Shown here piece after piece: positions 49,181 through 58,704 of a stretch of 64,000 nucleotides of DNA. Source of the DNA: Fervidibacter canadensis (GTDB taxonomy: Bacteria > Armatimonadota > Fervidibacteria > Fervidibacterales > Fervidibacteraceae); assembly GCA_041446545.1 (NCBI GenBank), contig JBGOEJ010000008.1:1-64000 (forward strand), written 5' to 3'. Positions within the stretch are counted from its first letter, which is position 1; every line of letters starts with the position of its first letter. Under the pieces are notes generated by a model. It saw only the letters and a program-made list of their open reading frames with translations. It was not told the origin of the DNA and made no database searches. Position numbers and translations under genes: made by a program.

Positions 49181-50636
49181 CTAAGAATTATAGCGCTTGA
49201 AGGCAGGACAAAACATTTGACCAGCAATTCGCCAGCCACTATTTCGCTGCCGTTCCCTTCTGCGGCTGCTTTGCTGTCGTGGCTGATAGCCATTCCAACA
49301 AGTGTCGCCGTCTTCCCACTCGCCACTCGCTGCCGTTGATAGCAACTCCAACCTGCCATCTTCCCAACCTACCACCAAACGACGAGGCTTTCCGTCAACC
49401 AACAAAGCAAATGCTGTTGGGCTCGGTTTCTCCCTACCCAGCACCACATCCTGCCATCTCAACTTCCCCGCCTTCATTAATTCTGCACGGTAAACCCTCC
49501 AACGACGCCACCTGCCATCGTGACCAATTACTTCGTCGCTCCCATCGCCGTCTATGTCACCTGCAAACATAAGGCGAAAAGGTGCCTCCTGAATGCGCCA
49601 GTGAGAAGGAAAAAAGGGCTTGTTTGCCCCTTGGAAGTAAGGCAAAGACGGTGAACCATAAACTTACTTCTTCCCCAAACTGCCATCGCAACTCCCTACC
49701 TTCCAACCAAATACGGGGCAGAAAAAGCCAGACAAAGCGACCTTGATAGCCATAAAGTCCCAATCGGTCACCAAACTTTACCTGACTCATCAACAAATCC
49801 CGAAGACCCATTTTGCCTTGCCACGTCTTCAACTTTTTATCCCGCCATTGAAAGACCCAGCAATTCCCTTTGGGGTCTTGCATCACAATTTCCTTTCTTA
49901 TCACCATCCAAGTCAAAAAGTTGCGGGGAACTTAACGCTGACGAAGTGGCAATGCCCCTCAGCCTTCCTTCCCTTCCTTTCCCACCCCAGCAAACCCAAG
50001 CATCCCTGTAACCAAAAAATTAAGGCAAAGGGCGTCTAACAAGCCATCCCTGTCCAAGTCGGCAAGGTCGGCTATATACCGATCACTAAACTCCCAGAAC
50101 CCGTATCTTCGAGTGAACCGAGATGCAAACTTCCAATGCCCTTGTGGCGTCAGGGTGAACACCCAAGCATCAAGACCTCGGTAAACATGCAAGAGAACTG
50201 CCCCCGTGCCTTTTCCCTGTCGGACAAATATGTCCTGTGGCACCTCTGGCATATCAGGGAGGGCGGGCACACGGTCAAGAGTTACCCTTTCATCCTTCCA
50301 TCTTAGCAACCTCAGGTATTTGTCTGCCGTTAGGACAGGCAAGGCTTTTAGGACAGAATGACAACCCTCCATCCAAATTGCCCGACAGTTTTCAAAGCGA
50401 AGGCGAGAAGGTTTGTCAAACGGGAAGCGAACCCAAATAGGTGGCTTATCCCTGGAAATTGCCGTCACTTCAGGATGCCCATCGTCGTCAAGGTCAGTAA
50501 TGAGCGACCGATCAGGCGCCTAAGGCAACTTGGCGAGGGGTTTTCGGTGCAAGCGGAAGGGCGGTCGGGCGAGCCAAAGGACGAAAAGGTAAAAGGCAAC
50601 GAAAACGCCGACGAAAACGGCGAGCCACTTCTTCAT
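49181..50636 (-). pseudogene. Broken gene for an FG-GAP/VCBS-repeat membrane-anchored protein
   Basis: The gene would start at ATG 50636 (GGTGAAAAGGC upstream) with an N-terminal anchor ('WLAVFVGVFVAFYLFVLWLA'). Codon 39 is an in-frame TAG (50520-50522), after which the same frame resumes with 'DLDDDGHPEVTAISRD', a calcium-binding FG-GAP motif. Further motifs 'DLADLDRDGLLDAL', 'FDLDGDKKGN' and 'FAGDIDGDGSDEVIG' lie in different frames, so at least two frameshifts follow. The 3' end runs into a palindromic repeat at 49276-49299 and then the tRNA. Several independent lesions make sequencing error unlikely. Confidence 0.75.
49276..49352 (-). repeat. Palindromic spacer repeat plus a degenerate neighbour
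   Basis: A near-consensus copy lies at 49276-49299 (core GTGGCTGATAGCCAT), with a decayed partner at about 49335-49352 (GTTGATAGCAACTCCAAC). Both fall in the tail of the broken FG-GAP gene. Confidence 0.6.
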
Positions 50637-50796
50637 GCCTTTTCACCTTCCCCTCCCTGATGGGAGCGCCTTTGGGTATGGGCGCTGACCGACAAAGGAC
50701 GCTTCCTTCTTGCCCGTCACTTTAGATGACTTCCGAGTGGGAATGGTGGCGAGGAAAAGCCCGCGAAGATGCCGACGAAATCGCCCAAAATTCACC
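50637..50796. other. Spacer before the nrdJ promoter
   Basis: No gene, repeat or RNA element could be recognised between the start of the broken FG-GAP gene and the nrdJ promoter. In particular no cobalamin riboswitch pattern was evident. Confidence 0.4.
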
Positions 50797-50825
50797 TTGA
50801 CGCTCCCGCCTTACATGGGCATAAT
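50797..50825 (+). promoter_or_regulatory. Promoter of nrdJ
   Basis: TTGACG (50797-50802) and CATAAT (50820-50825) are separated by 17 bases. Transcription would start at about 50832, directly before two NrdR-box-like sites. Confidence 0.7.
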
Positions 50826-50832
50826 GGGAGTG

Positions 50833-50880
50833 CCACGAGATGTTGAGCCACGACGCTTCAGAAACCACAAGATATTGTGG
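50833..50880 (+). promoter_or_regulatory. Two NrdR-box-like operators
   Basis: CCACAAGATATTGTGG (50865-50880) matches the known NrdR consensus (aCaCwAtATaTwGtGt) at 13 of 16 positions. A weaker match, CCACGAGATGTTGAGC (50833-50848), begins 32 bases earlier, the three-helical-turn spacing typical of NrdR box pairs. The sites lie just downstream of the promoter, so NrdR bound to ATP/dATP would block nrdJ transcription. No nrdR gene is in the window. Confidence 0.7.
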
Positions 50881-50997
50881 CGGGTCTTGTGGCGGTCAGG
50901 ATGGTTGCCGATAAAGGTCGTTGCCATAATGATGCCGTTGGGCGCACGCCCCAAGGTGTTGTGCTGGGCACAAAAACGGTGATGGAGGTGGGAAGTC

Positions 50998-53900
50998 GTG
51001 GCGGAGACGATGGAATTGCCCCGAAAGACACTGGATTGGTTTGAGGGCGACGAACTGCGAGCGCGGGTGTTCTTTGAAAAGTATGCCCTGCAAGACTTAG
51101 ATGGCACACCCTTAGAGTTCACGCCTGAGGAGATGTGGGAGCGCATCGCCAAAGGCTTGGCGGAAGTGGAAGAAACCGAGGAGAAGCGACAGGAGTGGTA
51201 TGAAAAGTTCCGCTGGCTGCTCAGCAACTTCCGCTTCGTCCCCGGCGGGCGCATCATGCATGCCGTCGGCAACCCGCGAAAAGTCACGCCTTTCAATTGT
51301 TTTCCTGCAGGGACAAAGGTTCTGACCCGTGACGGTCTCAAACCGATTGAAGCGGTGCGAGCGGGCGATGAGGTTCTCACTCATCGCAACCGCTTCCGCA
51401 AGGTGACCCATGTCATCGCCCGCGAGATAAACGAGCCACTTTGTGAACTGCGGTTATGGTATCTCAACGATGCCCCCATCCGATGCACTCAAGACCACCT
51501 GTTCCTCTGCCTTGAGGGTGAACGGGCGAAGTGGATGCCAGCGGCTGCCATCACGACCCACCACTACATCAAGTTGGGGCGCATTGACGAGGACTTACCC
51601 CTTGCGGAGTTGGACATTGCGGAGTTCGTGAGCCATTTGCCTATTGAGGAAGACAAAGGCGAATGGCTCCACACGGCTGTCACCTATGTCGGTGGCAACG
51701 GGGCGGTGGGGGTCGCCCAAAGCAAACGGGTGCGGCGAAAAATCAGCATAGATGAACGCTTCGGTCTTTGGCTGGGTTACTTCGTCGCCGAAGGGGGCGC
51801 CACTGAGCATAGCGTTTACTTCACCTTCAGCAAGGATGAGCTTGGCTATGCCGAAGAGGTTGCCGCTTTGACCGAAGACCTTTTCGGCGTGTCGGCAAAC
51901 GTCCAGTGGCGGGAAGGGCAAGAGGGGCATTGGCTACGGGTCTGGGTGAACAGCAACCTGCTGGCAGCCTTCCTCCGCCAATTTTTCCCTGACGGGGTTC
52001 ATGCCCATGAAAAGCGGTTACCGTCATGGTTTCTGATGGCGCCTAAGTCGGTGCAACGCGCTTTCATCGCTGGTCTCTTTCGGGGGGACGGCACGGAGGC
52101 AGAGAGCGGCTATGACCTTTGCCTTGCCAATCCTGACCTGATACGACAGGTCTGGCTCATCCTTTTGCGGCTTGGCGTGCTCGCTTCCTTGCGATGGGAA
52201 ACATCATCGCCCTATACCCAACATCCAACGATGCGCCTGAGCATTCATTCCCGTCCTTTCGTTGACGCCTTGCGACGGTGGATTTTTGGCGATTTTGACT
52301 TTGAAGCGCCACCGACGGAAACCCCGATGAACTACTTCTATCGCGTCAAGGGTGGTGAAGTGTTTGTCAAGGTCAAGTCGGTGTGCTTGACGGAACGGCG
52401 GCAGGAAGTCGTTTACGACTTGACGGTGGAAGATGACCATTCCTTCACCGCCGAATTCGCCTGTGCCCACAACTGTTTTGTCTTGCCCATCAAAGATGAT
52501 TCGCTGGAAGCCATCTTTGAGTGCGCCAAGGAGATGGCACGGACTTATTCGCAGGGTGGCGGCGTGGGGATTGACATCTCAGTGCTGCGTCCCGCTGGAG
52601 CCCCTGTCCGCAATGCCGCCCGCACCTCCACGGGCGCTGTCTCGTTCATGGAACTTTACTCGTTGGTCACGGGCACCATCGGGCAACATGGTCGGCGAGG
52701 GGCGTTGATGATCACCATTGCCGACAACCACCCTGATGTCTTAGCGTTCATTGACATCAAGAACGACCCTGAACGGCGCCGCGTCCGCTACGCCAACATC
52801 TCCGTGCGTGTCAGCGATGAGTTGATGGAAGCCGTCCAAAGGAACGGCAAATTTGAGTTACGCTTTGACGGCGAATACTTTTCCATCCGCCGCACCGTTG
52901 ATGCCCGCGAAATCTGGGACAAACTCATCCAAAACGCCTGGGCTGCCGCTGAGCCTGGGTGTCTCTTCTGGTCCACCATCAAACGCTACAGCACCAGCGA
53001 ATACAACGGTATGGAAGTCATCTCAACAAACCCATGTGTGACGGGTGACACTCTTGTCAGCACAGATGAAGGGCTCATCCCTATCGCTGAGTTGGCGAAA
53101 CGGAACCGATTGCCCCACGCAATTTTGGACAGTAGGGTCTCACCATATTTTCACACAGGCGCTATCATCAAGGCTTGGTGGAGCGGGAGAAAACCCGTTT
53201 ATCGTGTTGTCACGAGGGCGGGCTACGAACTGCGAGCAACTGCTGACCACAAAATCCTCACGGCAAACCGAGGTTGGGTTCAAGTCAAAGACTTGCAACC
53301 CGGTGATTTGTTGCTCATTCAGAACCGAAAGGGTGGATTTGGGCGCTATGGCGACGAGCACCTTGGGCGCATCTTGGGTTGGTTGGTCGCGGACGGTCAT
53401 GTCAACCACCATGACAATCGGGCTGTTTTGGACTTCTACGCTCAAGACCGAGAACTCGCTCCCGCTTTCGCCCAAAGCGTAGCCTCTGTTATCCCCACAA
53501 GTCAGCGTTATCCTGCGCCTTCCGTCGTAGCCATTCTAGGTCAAGAACGGGTGCACATCAGAAGTCACCCCTTGCTTGAGAAACTGATTGAGTTGGGCTT
53601 TGACCCAGCAGAGAAACACAAAATCCCGACGGTGGTTTGGCAGGGCAGTGAGGCAATGGTTAGGGGCTTCCTTCAGGCTTTGTTCACGGCTGACGGAACT
53701 GTCCAATCCTCGTCGGGAAGTCGGTTCTCCGTCCGTTTGACCACCACCAACCTGCGTTTTGTGAAAGATGTGCAAATCCTGCTGGCTCATTTCGGGATTG
53801 CCAGCCGAATTTACGAAAACCGCCGTCCCGAAGGGGCGAAGTTGATGCCGGATGGGCGTTGCGGTGTGAAGTTGTATGGCACGCAACCTGTTCACGAACT

Positions 53901-55623
53901 CGTCATCGGCAAGGACAACATCGTCCGCTTCTACCGAGAAATCGGCTTCCTGCCCGACTCAAGCAAGCAGAAAAAACTGGAGCAAATAGTCGCAACATAT
54001 GCCCGAAGTCCATACAAGGAGACATTCACGACGCCCGTCGTGGATGTCGTCCCAGAAGGCGTTGAAGATGTCTATGACCTCACGGAAGCCGTCAGCCACA
54101 CTTTCATCGCCAACGGCTTGACAGTTGCGAATTGTGGTGAAGAGCCATTGCCAGCCTACGGCAACTGCAACCTCGGCAACATCAACTTGAGTGCGTTCGT
54201 TTTGGATGAGTTCACCGATGCGGCGAGGGTTGATTGGGAGAATTTGGAGCGAGCCGTTCGCTACGCTGTTCGCTTTTTGGACAATGTCATCACTTACGCT
54301 GTGCAAGGTGACCGATTGCCCTTGCCGCAGCAGAAGGAACGATGTGCTGCGGAGCGACGCATCGGCGTCGGCTTCACGGGCTTGGGTGACATGCTGGCGC
54401 AACTGCGGCTCAAATACGACACCGACGATGCCCTTGAGTTCGTTGATGAACTCTTCCACAAAATCAAATGCTGGGCTTACGATGAAAGTGTCAACCTTGC
54501 CATTGAGCGCAGACCGTTCCCCCTCTTTGACGCCGAAAAGCACCTGCAGATGGGCTTCATTCGCGAACGGTTGCCGAGGGAGTTGCAAGAGCGCATCCGA
54601 AAGCACGGCATCAGAAATGTTTGCGTGTTGACAGTTCCACCTGTCGGCTCGGGCGCAGCGATGGCGGGTGTGACCAGCGGCATTGAACCCATCTTTGCCC
54701 TTTCCTACATCCGACGGAGCGAGTCTTTGAGCAAGGGCGAGTTCAAAGTTTTCCATCCGTGCGTTCGCCGCTACATGGAAAAATTCGGCGTTGACGATGA
54801 GCGCGACTTGCCCGATTTCTTCGTCACCGCTCACCAAATCGTTCCCGAAATGCGTGTCCGCATGCAAGCCATCATCCAGTCACACATTGACCAGAGCATA
54901 AGCAGCACCATCAACCTGCCCCACGACATCACGCCGCAGGAGATTGAGCGGATTTACTTCTTGGCTTGGAAGTTGGGTTGCAAGGGCATCACGGTTTACC
55001 GAGAAGGTAGCCGTGAGGGTGTGCTCATCACGGAGGAGTTTGCTCAGCAGAGGCGAGGGCGATTGATGCCCAAACCTCGTCCGATGGTCATGGTCGGCAA
55101 GACTTACAAACTACGGACAGAGATGGGCAATGTCTATGTGACCGTCAACGCCGACGCGGAAGGACCACAGGAGGTGTTCGTTCGTTTGGGCAAATCGGGC
55201 TCGTCGGCGATGGCGTTCACGGAAGCCATCGGACGGCTCATTTCGCTGGCACTGCGGGCGGGTGTTTCGCCCGACGCCATCGTAGACCAACTTTCGGGCA
55301 TCAAAAGCAGTTCGGCAACTCGGCAGGAAAACGGGACGATCGTCTTTTCTGTGCCCGATGCTGTCGCCAAGGCATTGGAGATGTTCCTGAAAGGCGAAAA
55401 TCCGCCGAAAGGTTCGGCGTTGGCAGAGGTGCTGTTGCGGTCGTTATCGGAAGACAATGCGAGCGAGGTAGGGATGTCGTCCATCCGAGAGGAACTGCCC
55501 CAAATTTTGAGAGCCAACGGGGCGAAATACACGGGCGACCTTTGTCCCAACTGCGGAGAACCTCTCATTCACACGGGCGGTTGTGACCTTTGCCTGTTTT
55601 GCGGTTACTCCCGATGCCAATGA
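50998..55623 (+). CDS. nrdJ: Class II (adenosylcobalamin-dependent) ribonucleotide reductase with two inteins
   Basis: This 1541-residue precursor yields a 783-residue NrdJ after removal of two inteins. Extein hallmarks are 'GGRIMHAVGNPRKVTPFN|CFVLPI', 'YSQGGGVGIDISVLRP', 'GRRGALMITIADNHPDVLAFI', the active-site 'STNP|CGEEPLPAYGNCNLGNINL', 'GVGFTGLGDMLA' and the C-terminal zinc ribbon 'CPNCGEP...GCDLCLFCGYSRC'. The bars mark the intein sites: the first at the redox cysteine (E. coli Cys225 counterpart), the second at the thiyl-radical cysteine (Cys439 counterpart). The GTG start follows GGAGGTG. It makes dNTPs without oxygen or iron, needs B12, and is preceded by NrdR boxes. Confidence 0.95.
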   Translation: MAETMELPRKTLDWFEGDELRARVFFEKYALQDLDGTPLEFTPEEMWERIAKGLAEVEETEEKRQEWYEKFRWLLSNFRFVPGGRIMHAVGNPRKVTPFNCFPAGTKVLTRDGLKPIEAVRAGDEVLTHRNRFRKVTHVIAREINEPLCELRLWYLNDAPIRCTQDHLFLCLEGERAKWMPAAAITTHHYIKLGRIDEDLPLAELDIAEFVSHLPIEEDKGEWLHTAVTYVGGNGAVGVAQSKRVRRKISIDERFGLWLGYFVAEGGATEHSVYFTFSKDELGYAEEVAALTEDLFGVSANVQWREGQEGHWLRVWVNSNLLAAFLRQFFPDGVHAHEKRLPSWFLMAPKSVQRAFIAGLFRGDGTEAESGYDLCLANPDLIRQVWLILLRLGVLASLRWETSSPYTQHPTMRLSIHSRPFVDALRRWIFGDFDFEAPPTETPMNYFYRVKGGEVFVKVKSVCLTERRQEVVYDLTVEDDHSFTAEFACAHNCFVLPIKDDSLEAIFECAKEMARTYSQGGGVGIDISVLRPAGAPVRNAARTSTGAVSFMELYSLVTGTIGQHGRRGALMITIADNHPDVLAFIDIKNDPERRRVRYANISVRVSDELMEAVQRNGKFELRFDGEYFSIRRTVDAREIWDKLIQNAWAAAEPGCLFWSTIKRYSTSEYNGMEVISTNPCVTGDTLVSTDEGLIPIAELAKRNRLPHAILDSRVSPYFHTGAIIKAWWSGRKPVYRVVTRAGYELRATADHKILTANRGWVQVKDLQPGDLLLIQNRKGGFGRYGDEHLGRILGWLVADGHVNHHDNRAVLDFYAQDRELAPAFAQSVASVIPTSQRYPAPSVVAILGQERVHIRSHPLLEKLIELGFDPAEKHKIPTVVWQGSEAMVRGFLQALFTADGTVQSSSGSRFSVRLTTTNLRFVKDVQILLAHFGIASRIYENRRPEGAKLMPDGRCGVKLYGTQPVHELVIGKDNIVRFYREIGFLPDSSKQKKLEQIVATYARSPYKETFTTPVVDVVPEGVEDVYDLTEAVSHTFIANGLTVANCGEEPLPAYGNCNLGNINLSAFVLDEFTDAARVDWENLERAVRYAVRFLDNVITYAVQGDRLPLPQQKERCAAERRIGVGFTGLGDMLAQLRLKYDTDDALEFVDELFHKIKCWAYDESVNLAIERRPFPLFDAEKHLQMGFIRERLPRELQERIRKHGIRNVCVLTVPPVGSGAAMAGVTSGIEPIFALSYIRRSESLSKGEFKVFHPCVRRYMEKFGVDDERDLPDFFVTAHQIVPEMRVRMQAIIQSHIDQSISSTINLPHDITPQEIERIYFLAWKLGCKGITVYREGSREGVLITEEFAQQRRGRLMPKPRPMVMVGKTYKLRTEMGNVYVTVNADAEGPQEVFVRLGKSGSSAMAFTEAIGRLISLALRAGVSPDAIVDQLSGIKSSSATRQENGTIVFSVPDAVAKALEMFLKGENPPKGSALAEVLLRSLSEDNASEVGMSSIREELPQILRANGAKYTGDLCPNCGEPLIHTGGCDLCLFCGYSRCQ
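51298..52473 (+). mobile_element. Intein 1 of nrdJ (LAGLIDADG)
   Basis: Residues 101-492 (392 residues). The insert starts with Cys in 'CFPAGTKVLTRDGLKPIEAV' (block A) and has block B 'IRCTQDHLFLC', dodecapeptides 'LGYFVAEGG' and 'FIAGLFRGDG', block F 'EVVYDLTVEDDHSFTAEF' and ends AHN before Cys+1. All splicing residues look intact (Cys1, block B His, penultimate His, Asn). Confidence 0.92.
53035..54132 (+). mobile_element. Intein 2 of nrdJ (LAGLIDADG, no penultimate His)
   Basis: Residues 680-1045 (366 residues). The insert starts 'CVTGDTLVSTDEGLIPIAEL' and has block B 'ELRATADHKILT', dodecapeptides 'LGWLVADGHV' and 'FLQALFTADGTV', block F 'DVYDLTEAVSHTFIANG' and ends 'LTVAN' before Cys+1. 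The residue before the terminal Asn is Ala, where most inteins have His to aid Asn cyclisation. Splicing may rely on the block F His instead, or be slow. Confidence 0.92.
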
Positions 55624-55638
55624 CGGAGGTGAAGGAAA

Positions 55639-58569
55639 ATGAAGCGGATGTTATGGCTTGCCCCCTTGCAAATCCTTTGGCTCATGCTTTCCGTCGTTGA
55701 AGCCATGGCGGCGCCTCTTATCGCTCCCGATTGGCGAGGGCGTGAGCCCAATTTTGAGCCAGGTTCGCTTTTCTGGCGCATCCGCGAGTTTCCGACTTGC
55801 CCCGTCGTTTATCGCACCGTCATCTGTCTGCCCGACAAGCCGATAGAGTTCGCTGCTCTGCGGCTTCGTTCCCGCCGTTACGCTTACCTGTTCGCCACCC
55901 GCTTTGACCGTTTTTCCGACCTTGACCCACTTGGCGAACCCATCGCTGCGGAGGAGGCATCAAAGGCAAATCCTGAAGCGGAGGTCATCTTACTCGCTGA
56001 CTTGACACCTTACTTTCGCAAAGCGGCAGAAACTTTCCCGCCCGAAAAGCGCGCTGTCGTTTTGCTCGTTAGCGCTCCTGATGACGGTTTCTCACTGGAA
56101 GGCGTCATCGCTTTTGAGGATGGTTTAACGCAGTGGTTCGTCAGCGACCCGAATCGCTGGCGGGTGCAGAAGTTACCGCCCTTGACCGTTTTGGAATTTG
56201 AGCCTTCTTTTCGCCCTGACTTTGATGACCGAACTTGGTTTCCCGTGAAAGTTGTCGCTGGCGCTTTTGAAACGCCGCCCAGCCAACGGTTCGACGAACT
56301 TCGCACCTTTGTCCGACAAGCGCAAAAGGAGCGCTTAAAGCAAAGGTGGGAAGAGGCACGATGGCGACTGACCTTGCTGCGCGATAAAGGCATCGTGCTC
56401 GTGGACGATGAAGCCTTCGGGTTTGGCGGGGCGGGACGATTGCGGGAGGGAAACGCAGGATGGGTGCTGACGGCAGCCGATAAGTTGTTGCGGGAGACGG
56501 CGATGAGTGAGGCAATTGTGTTGGCGACGGATGCCCTCTCGTCGTTCGTTTGGGCAAGAGATGAGATGACCAGCCTTGCCCTGCACGCCGATTTGTGGCA
56601 AGCGTTGCGACAGTCGGAGCGTTCCCAACGATGTGCCGAGCGGTTTAAGGCACTTGCCCCGATGCTGCAAAAGGCGGAAGTGCTGCTGAAACTCGTCGCC
56701 GCCGATGTGGGTTCGCCCCAAACGCTTCAACGGCTTTCGGAAGCGCTGGCGCTCTTGACTTCTTTGCGACGGGAGTTGCTAACCCTGAGGGATGCAGGTG
56801 TGGCGAAGGCATTGGTCATCAACGATTTCAACAGTGGTCTGGAGAACAAGTTTGGCTGGTTTGACACGACAGCGCTTTTGGACAACGACATCACCCGTTG
56901 GGGCTTGCGGGTTACGACGCCCGCTTTGGCGTTCGCCAGTCCCCTTTCGCCCGCTGCACTGGTCACCGTTGAGGGACGGGAATTCACGCTGACGGGTTGG
57001 GACGAACTAAAGCCTTGGCGGGTTTACCAGAAGCCACCCAACCCAACGCCCGTTTGCCTTTGGGCGGTCATAGACGGCAAGGTGCAAAATTTGCGCCCGT
57101 CCTCCGATGGCGTCGTTTACGAACGAGAGCGGCACGGGCGGTTAAGCGAAAATTGGCTGTTGCTGGTGTCAGACCTTTCACGGGGCGGCGGGTTGCCCGT
57201 CCAAATTGTCTGCTTGCAACCGCCCGTGCGGGTCACTTTCCGCCTGAGCGAGAAAGGCACACAAGCTGTCACCTTTTCGTTTGACAAACCCAACGCCCAA
57301 CTCTTTGTCCTCAAACCGCTGAAGGAATGGCGGGGCTTGTTGCGGATGGCGCAAGTGATGACGCAAACGCCGCTGGATGAACAAGCCATCGCCCCTTACC
57401 TTGCTCAATGCCGCCTTTGGTCGCGGGCAGTGCTCTACTATCCCGTCGGTTTCAGCGAAACTTTCGTGCCTGACCCGAACGACGCCAACGCTTTGATCGT
57501 TGCCAACGCTTACGCTTACCGTGAGTTTCGGGATGCGTGGGGCACAGAGCCGTTGAAACTGGCGCCGCTGCCGCCGTTGGCAAGTTATGGTTTGCTCAAA
57601 GGTTACCCGAAGTTGCAAGTTCTCAGCGATGCGAAAGTGCTCGGTTCGTGGGGCGTTTGGGGTGACCACATTGCCGTCGTCAACAACGATGTCATCGTTT
57701 ACCGAGTGCCCATTCATCCCTTCAAGCGCTTCGGTGGCTTCACCGCATTTTGTTTTGGACCGACGGACATCGGCGTTCCGGGCAATTTGACGGAACTGGC
57801 ACTCATTCAGCGGACGGGCGCTAACAGTTTCCGACCGCAACATAACCGAACCGATGAGGCAGCGATGCAACTTGTCCGTTGGTGTGCCGAGCGAGGTTTG
57901 CAGCATGTTTTCAATGTGGACGAAAAGTGGCTTTCGGATGTCGTGGAGCATTACCGAACTTTGGCGAAGTTGTGCAAAGACTTCCCACCCGACGCCGTTG
58001 CTTACGATTTGCTCAACGAGCCTGAAACCCGCGAGCCTCGCGCTTACAACGCCTTGCTTCGGCGCATCACCCAAGCCATCCGCAAGGTGGACAAGACGCA
58101 TCTCATTTACGCCGAAGTCATCGCCCCTTGGGGACCGAACGCCCAACCTTATCCCGAAGCGGCGTTCGCCAACTTGGAGCCGACAGGCGACCCGCTGACC
58201 GTTTACAGTTTCCACGATTACGAGGTGCGGTTGATGCCCCGCTATCCCAACGGGCAAGTGGACATCCGCACGCTGTTGGATCGTTGGCTGCCTGCCTTTC
58301 GCTTCAGCATTGACCATCGGGCGCCCATTCACTTGGGCGAATTCGGGGCGTTTGAGCAGACGAAGGAGGACATCTACACCAACCGCTGCGCCATCACCTT
58401 GCTGCTGGACTACTTCCGCATCTTTGACCGTTTCGGTTGGCACTTTCACTACTACAGCAACCGAGGCATCGTTCGGGTTCGGCGGGACGGGAGCGTGCAA
58501 GAGAGCCTCGTTCAAGAAGCCTTCCGCCGTTACTTCGGTCGGCAAAGATTGAACGCGGTGAAAGAGTAA
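55639..58569 (+). CDS. Secreted GH5-like glycoside hydrolase with large N-terminal region
   Basis: This 976-residue protein starts with a signal peptide ('LQILWLMLSVVEAMA'), has a long N-terminal region of about 650 residues with beta-rich and helical segments of no family I can name, and ends in a (beta/alpha)8 glycosidase of the cellulase GH5 type. The likely acid/base is Glu794 in 'YDLLNEPE' and the nucleophile Glu901 in 'HLGEFGAF'. 'VYSFHDYEVRLM' and 'WHFHYYSN' line the cleft. It should act on beta-glucan or mannan outside the cell. GGAGGTGAAGG precedes the ATG, 15 bases after nrdJ. A 3'-end remnant of a similar gene lies at 62.8 kb. Confidence 0.82.
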   Translation: MKRMLWLAPLQILWLMLSVVEAMAAPLIAPDWRGREPNFEPGSLFWRIREFPTCPVVYRTVICLPDKPIEFAALRLRSRRYAYLFATRFDRFSDLDPLGEPIAAEEASKANPEAEVILLADLTPYFRKAAETFPPEKRAVVLLVSAPDDGFSLEGVIAFEDGLTQWFVSDPNRWRVQKLPPLTVLEFEPSFRPDFDDRTWFPVKVVAGAFETPPSQRFDELRTFVRQAQKERLKQRWEEARWRLTLLRDKGIVLVDDEAFGFGGAGRLREGNAGWVLTAADKLLRETAMSEAIVLATDALSSFVWARDEMTSLALHADLWQALRQSERSQRCAERFKALAPMLQKAEVLLKLVAADVGSPQTLQRLSEALALLTSLRRELLTLRDAGVAKALVINDFNSGLENKFGWFDTTALLDNDITRWGLRVTTPALAFASPLSPAALVTVEGREFTLTGWDELKPWRVYQKPPNPTPVCLWAVIDGKVQNLRPSSDGVVYERERHGRLSENWLLLVSDLSRGGGLPVQIVCLQPPVRVTFRLSEKGTQAVTFSFDKPNAQLFVLKPLKEWRGLLRMAQVMTQTPLDEQAIAPYLAQCRLWSRAVLYYPVGFSETFVPDPNDANALIVANAYAYREFRDAWGTEPLKLAPLPPLASYGLLKGYPKLQVLSDAKVLGSWGVWGDHIAVVNNDVIVYRVPIHPFKRFGGFTAFCFGPTDIGVPGNLTELALIQRTGANSFRPQHNRTDEAAMQLVRWCAERGLQHVFNVDEKWLSDVVEHYRTLAKLCKDFPPDAVAYDLLNEPETREPRAYNALLRRITQAIRKVDKTHLIYAEVIAPWGPNAQPYPEAAFANLEPTGDPLTVYSFHDYEVRLMPRYPNGQVDIRTLLDRWLPAFRFSIDHRAPIHLGEFGAFEQTKEDIYTNRCAITLLLDYFRIFDRFGWHFHYYSNRGIVRVRRDGSVQESLVQEAFRRYFGRQRLNAVKE

Positions 58570-58650
58570 TCATCCACGCATTAATTGATCGCCTTAACAA
58601 AAACCTTGAAACTGACGACAAACTCGCTCAAAATCGCTATTGACGCAGCG

Positions 58651-58669
58651 GTGTGTGTGTGTGTGTGTG
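58651..58669 (+). repeat. (GT)n microsatellite
   Basis: Nine or more GT units follow the GH5 gene, just before a duplicated fragment. A shorter (GT)6 occurs at 247-258. Such tracts can slip during replication; none overlaps a gene here. Confidence 0.85.
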
Positions 58670-58704
58670 CTATTTAAAGGTAGTGGCGCTAAGTCCATGA
58701 CATA

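Noticed and set aside
50637..50997. Cobalamin riboswitch before nrdJ
   Set aside because: Considered because NrdJ needs B12, but no B12-box-like sequence or matching stems were found; NrdR boxes explain regulation better.
57178..58545. 455-codon reverse frame opposite the GH5 domain
   Set aside because: Antisense to catalytic-site sequence of the glycosidase; no recognisable motifs.
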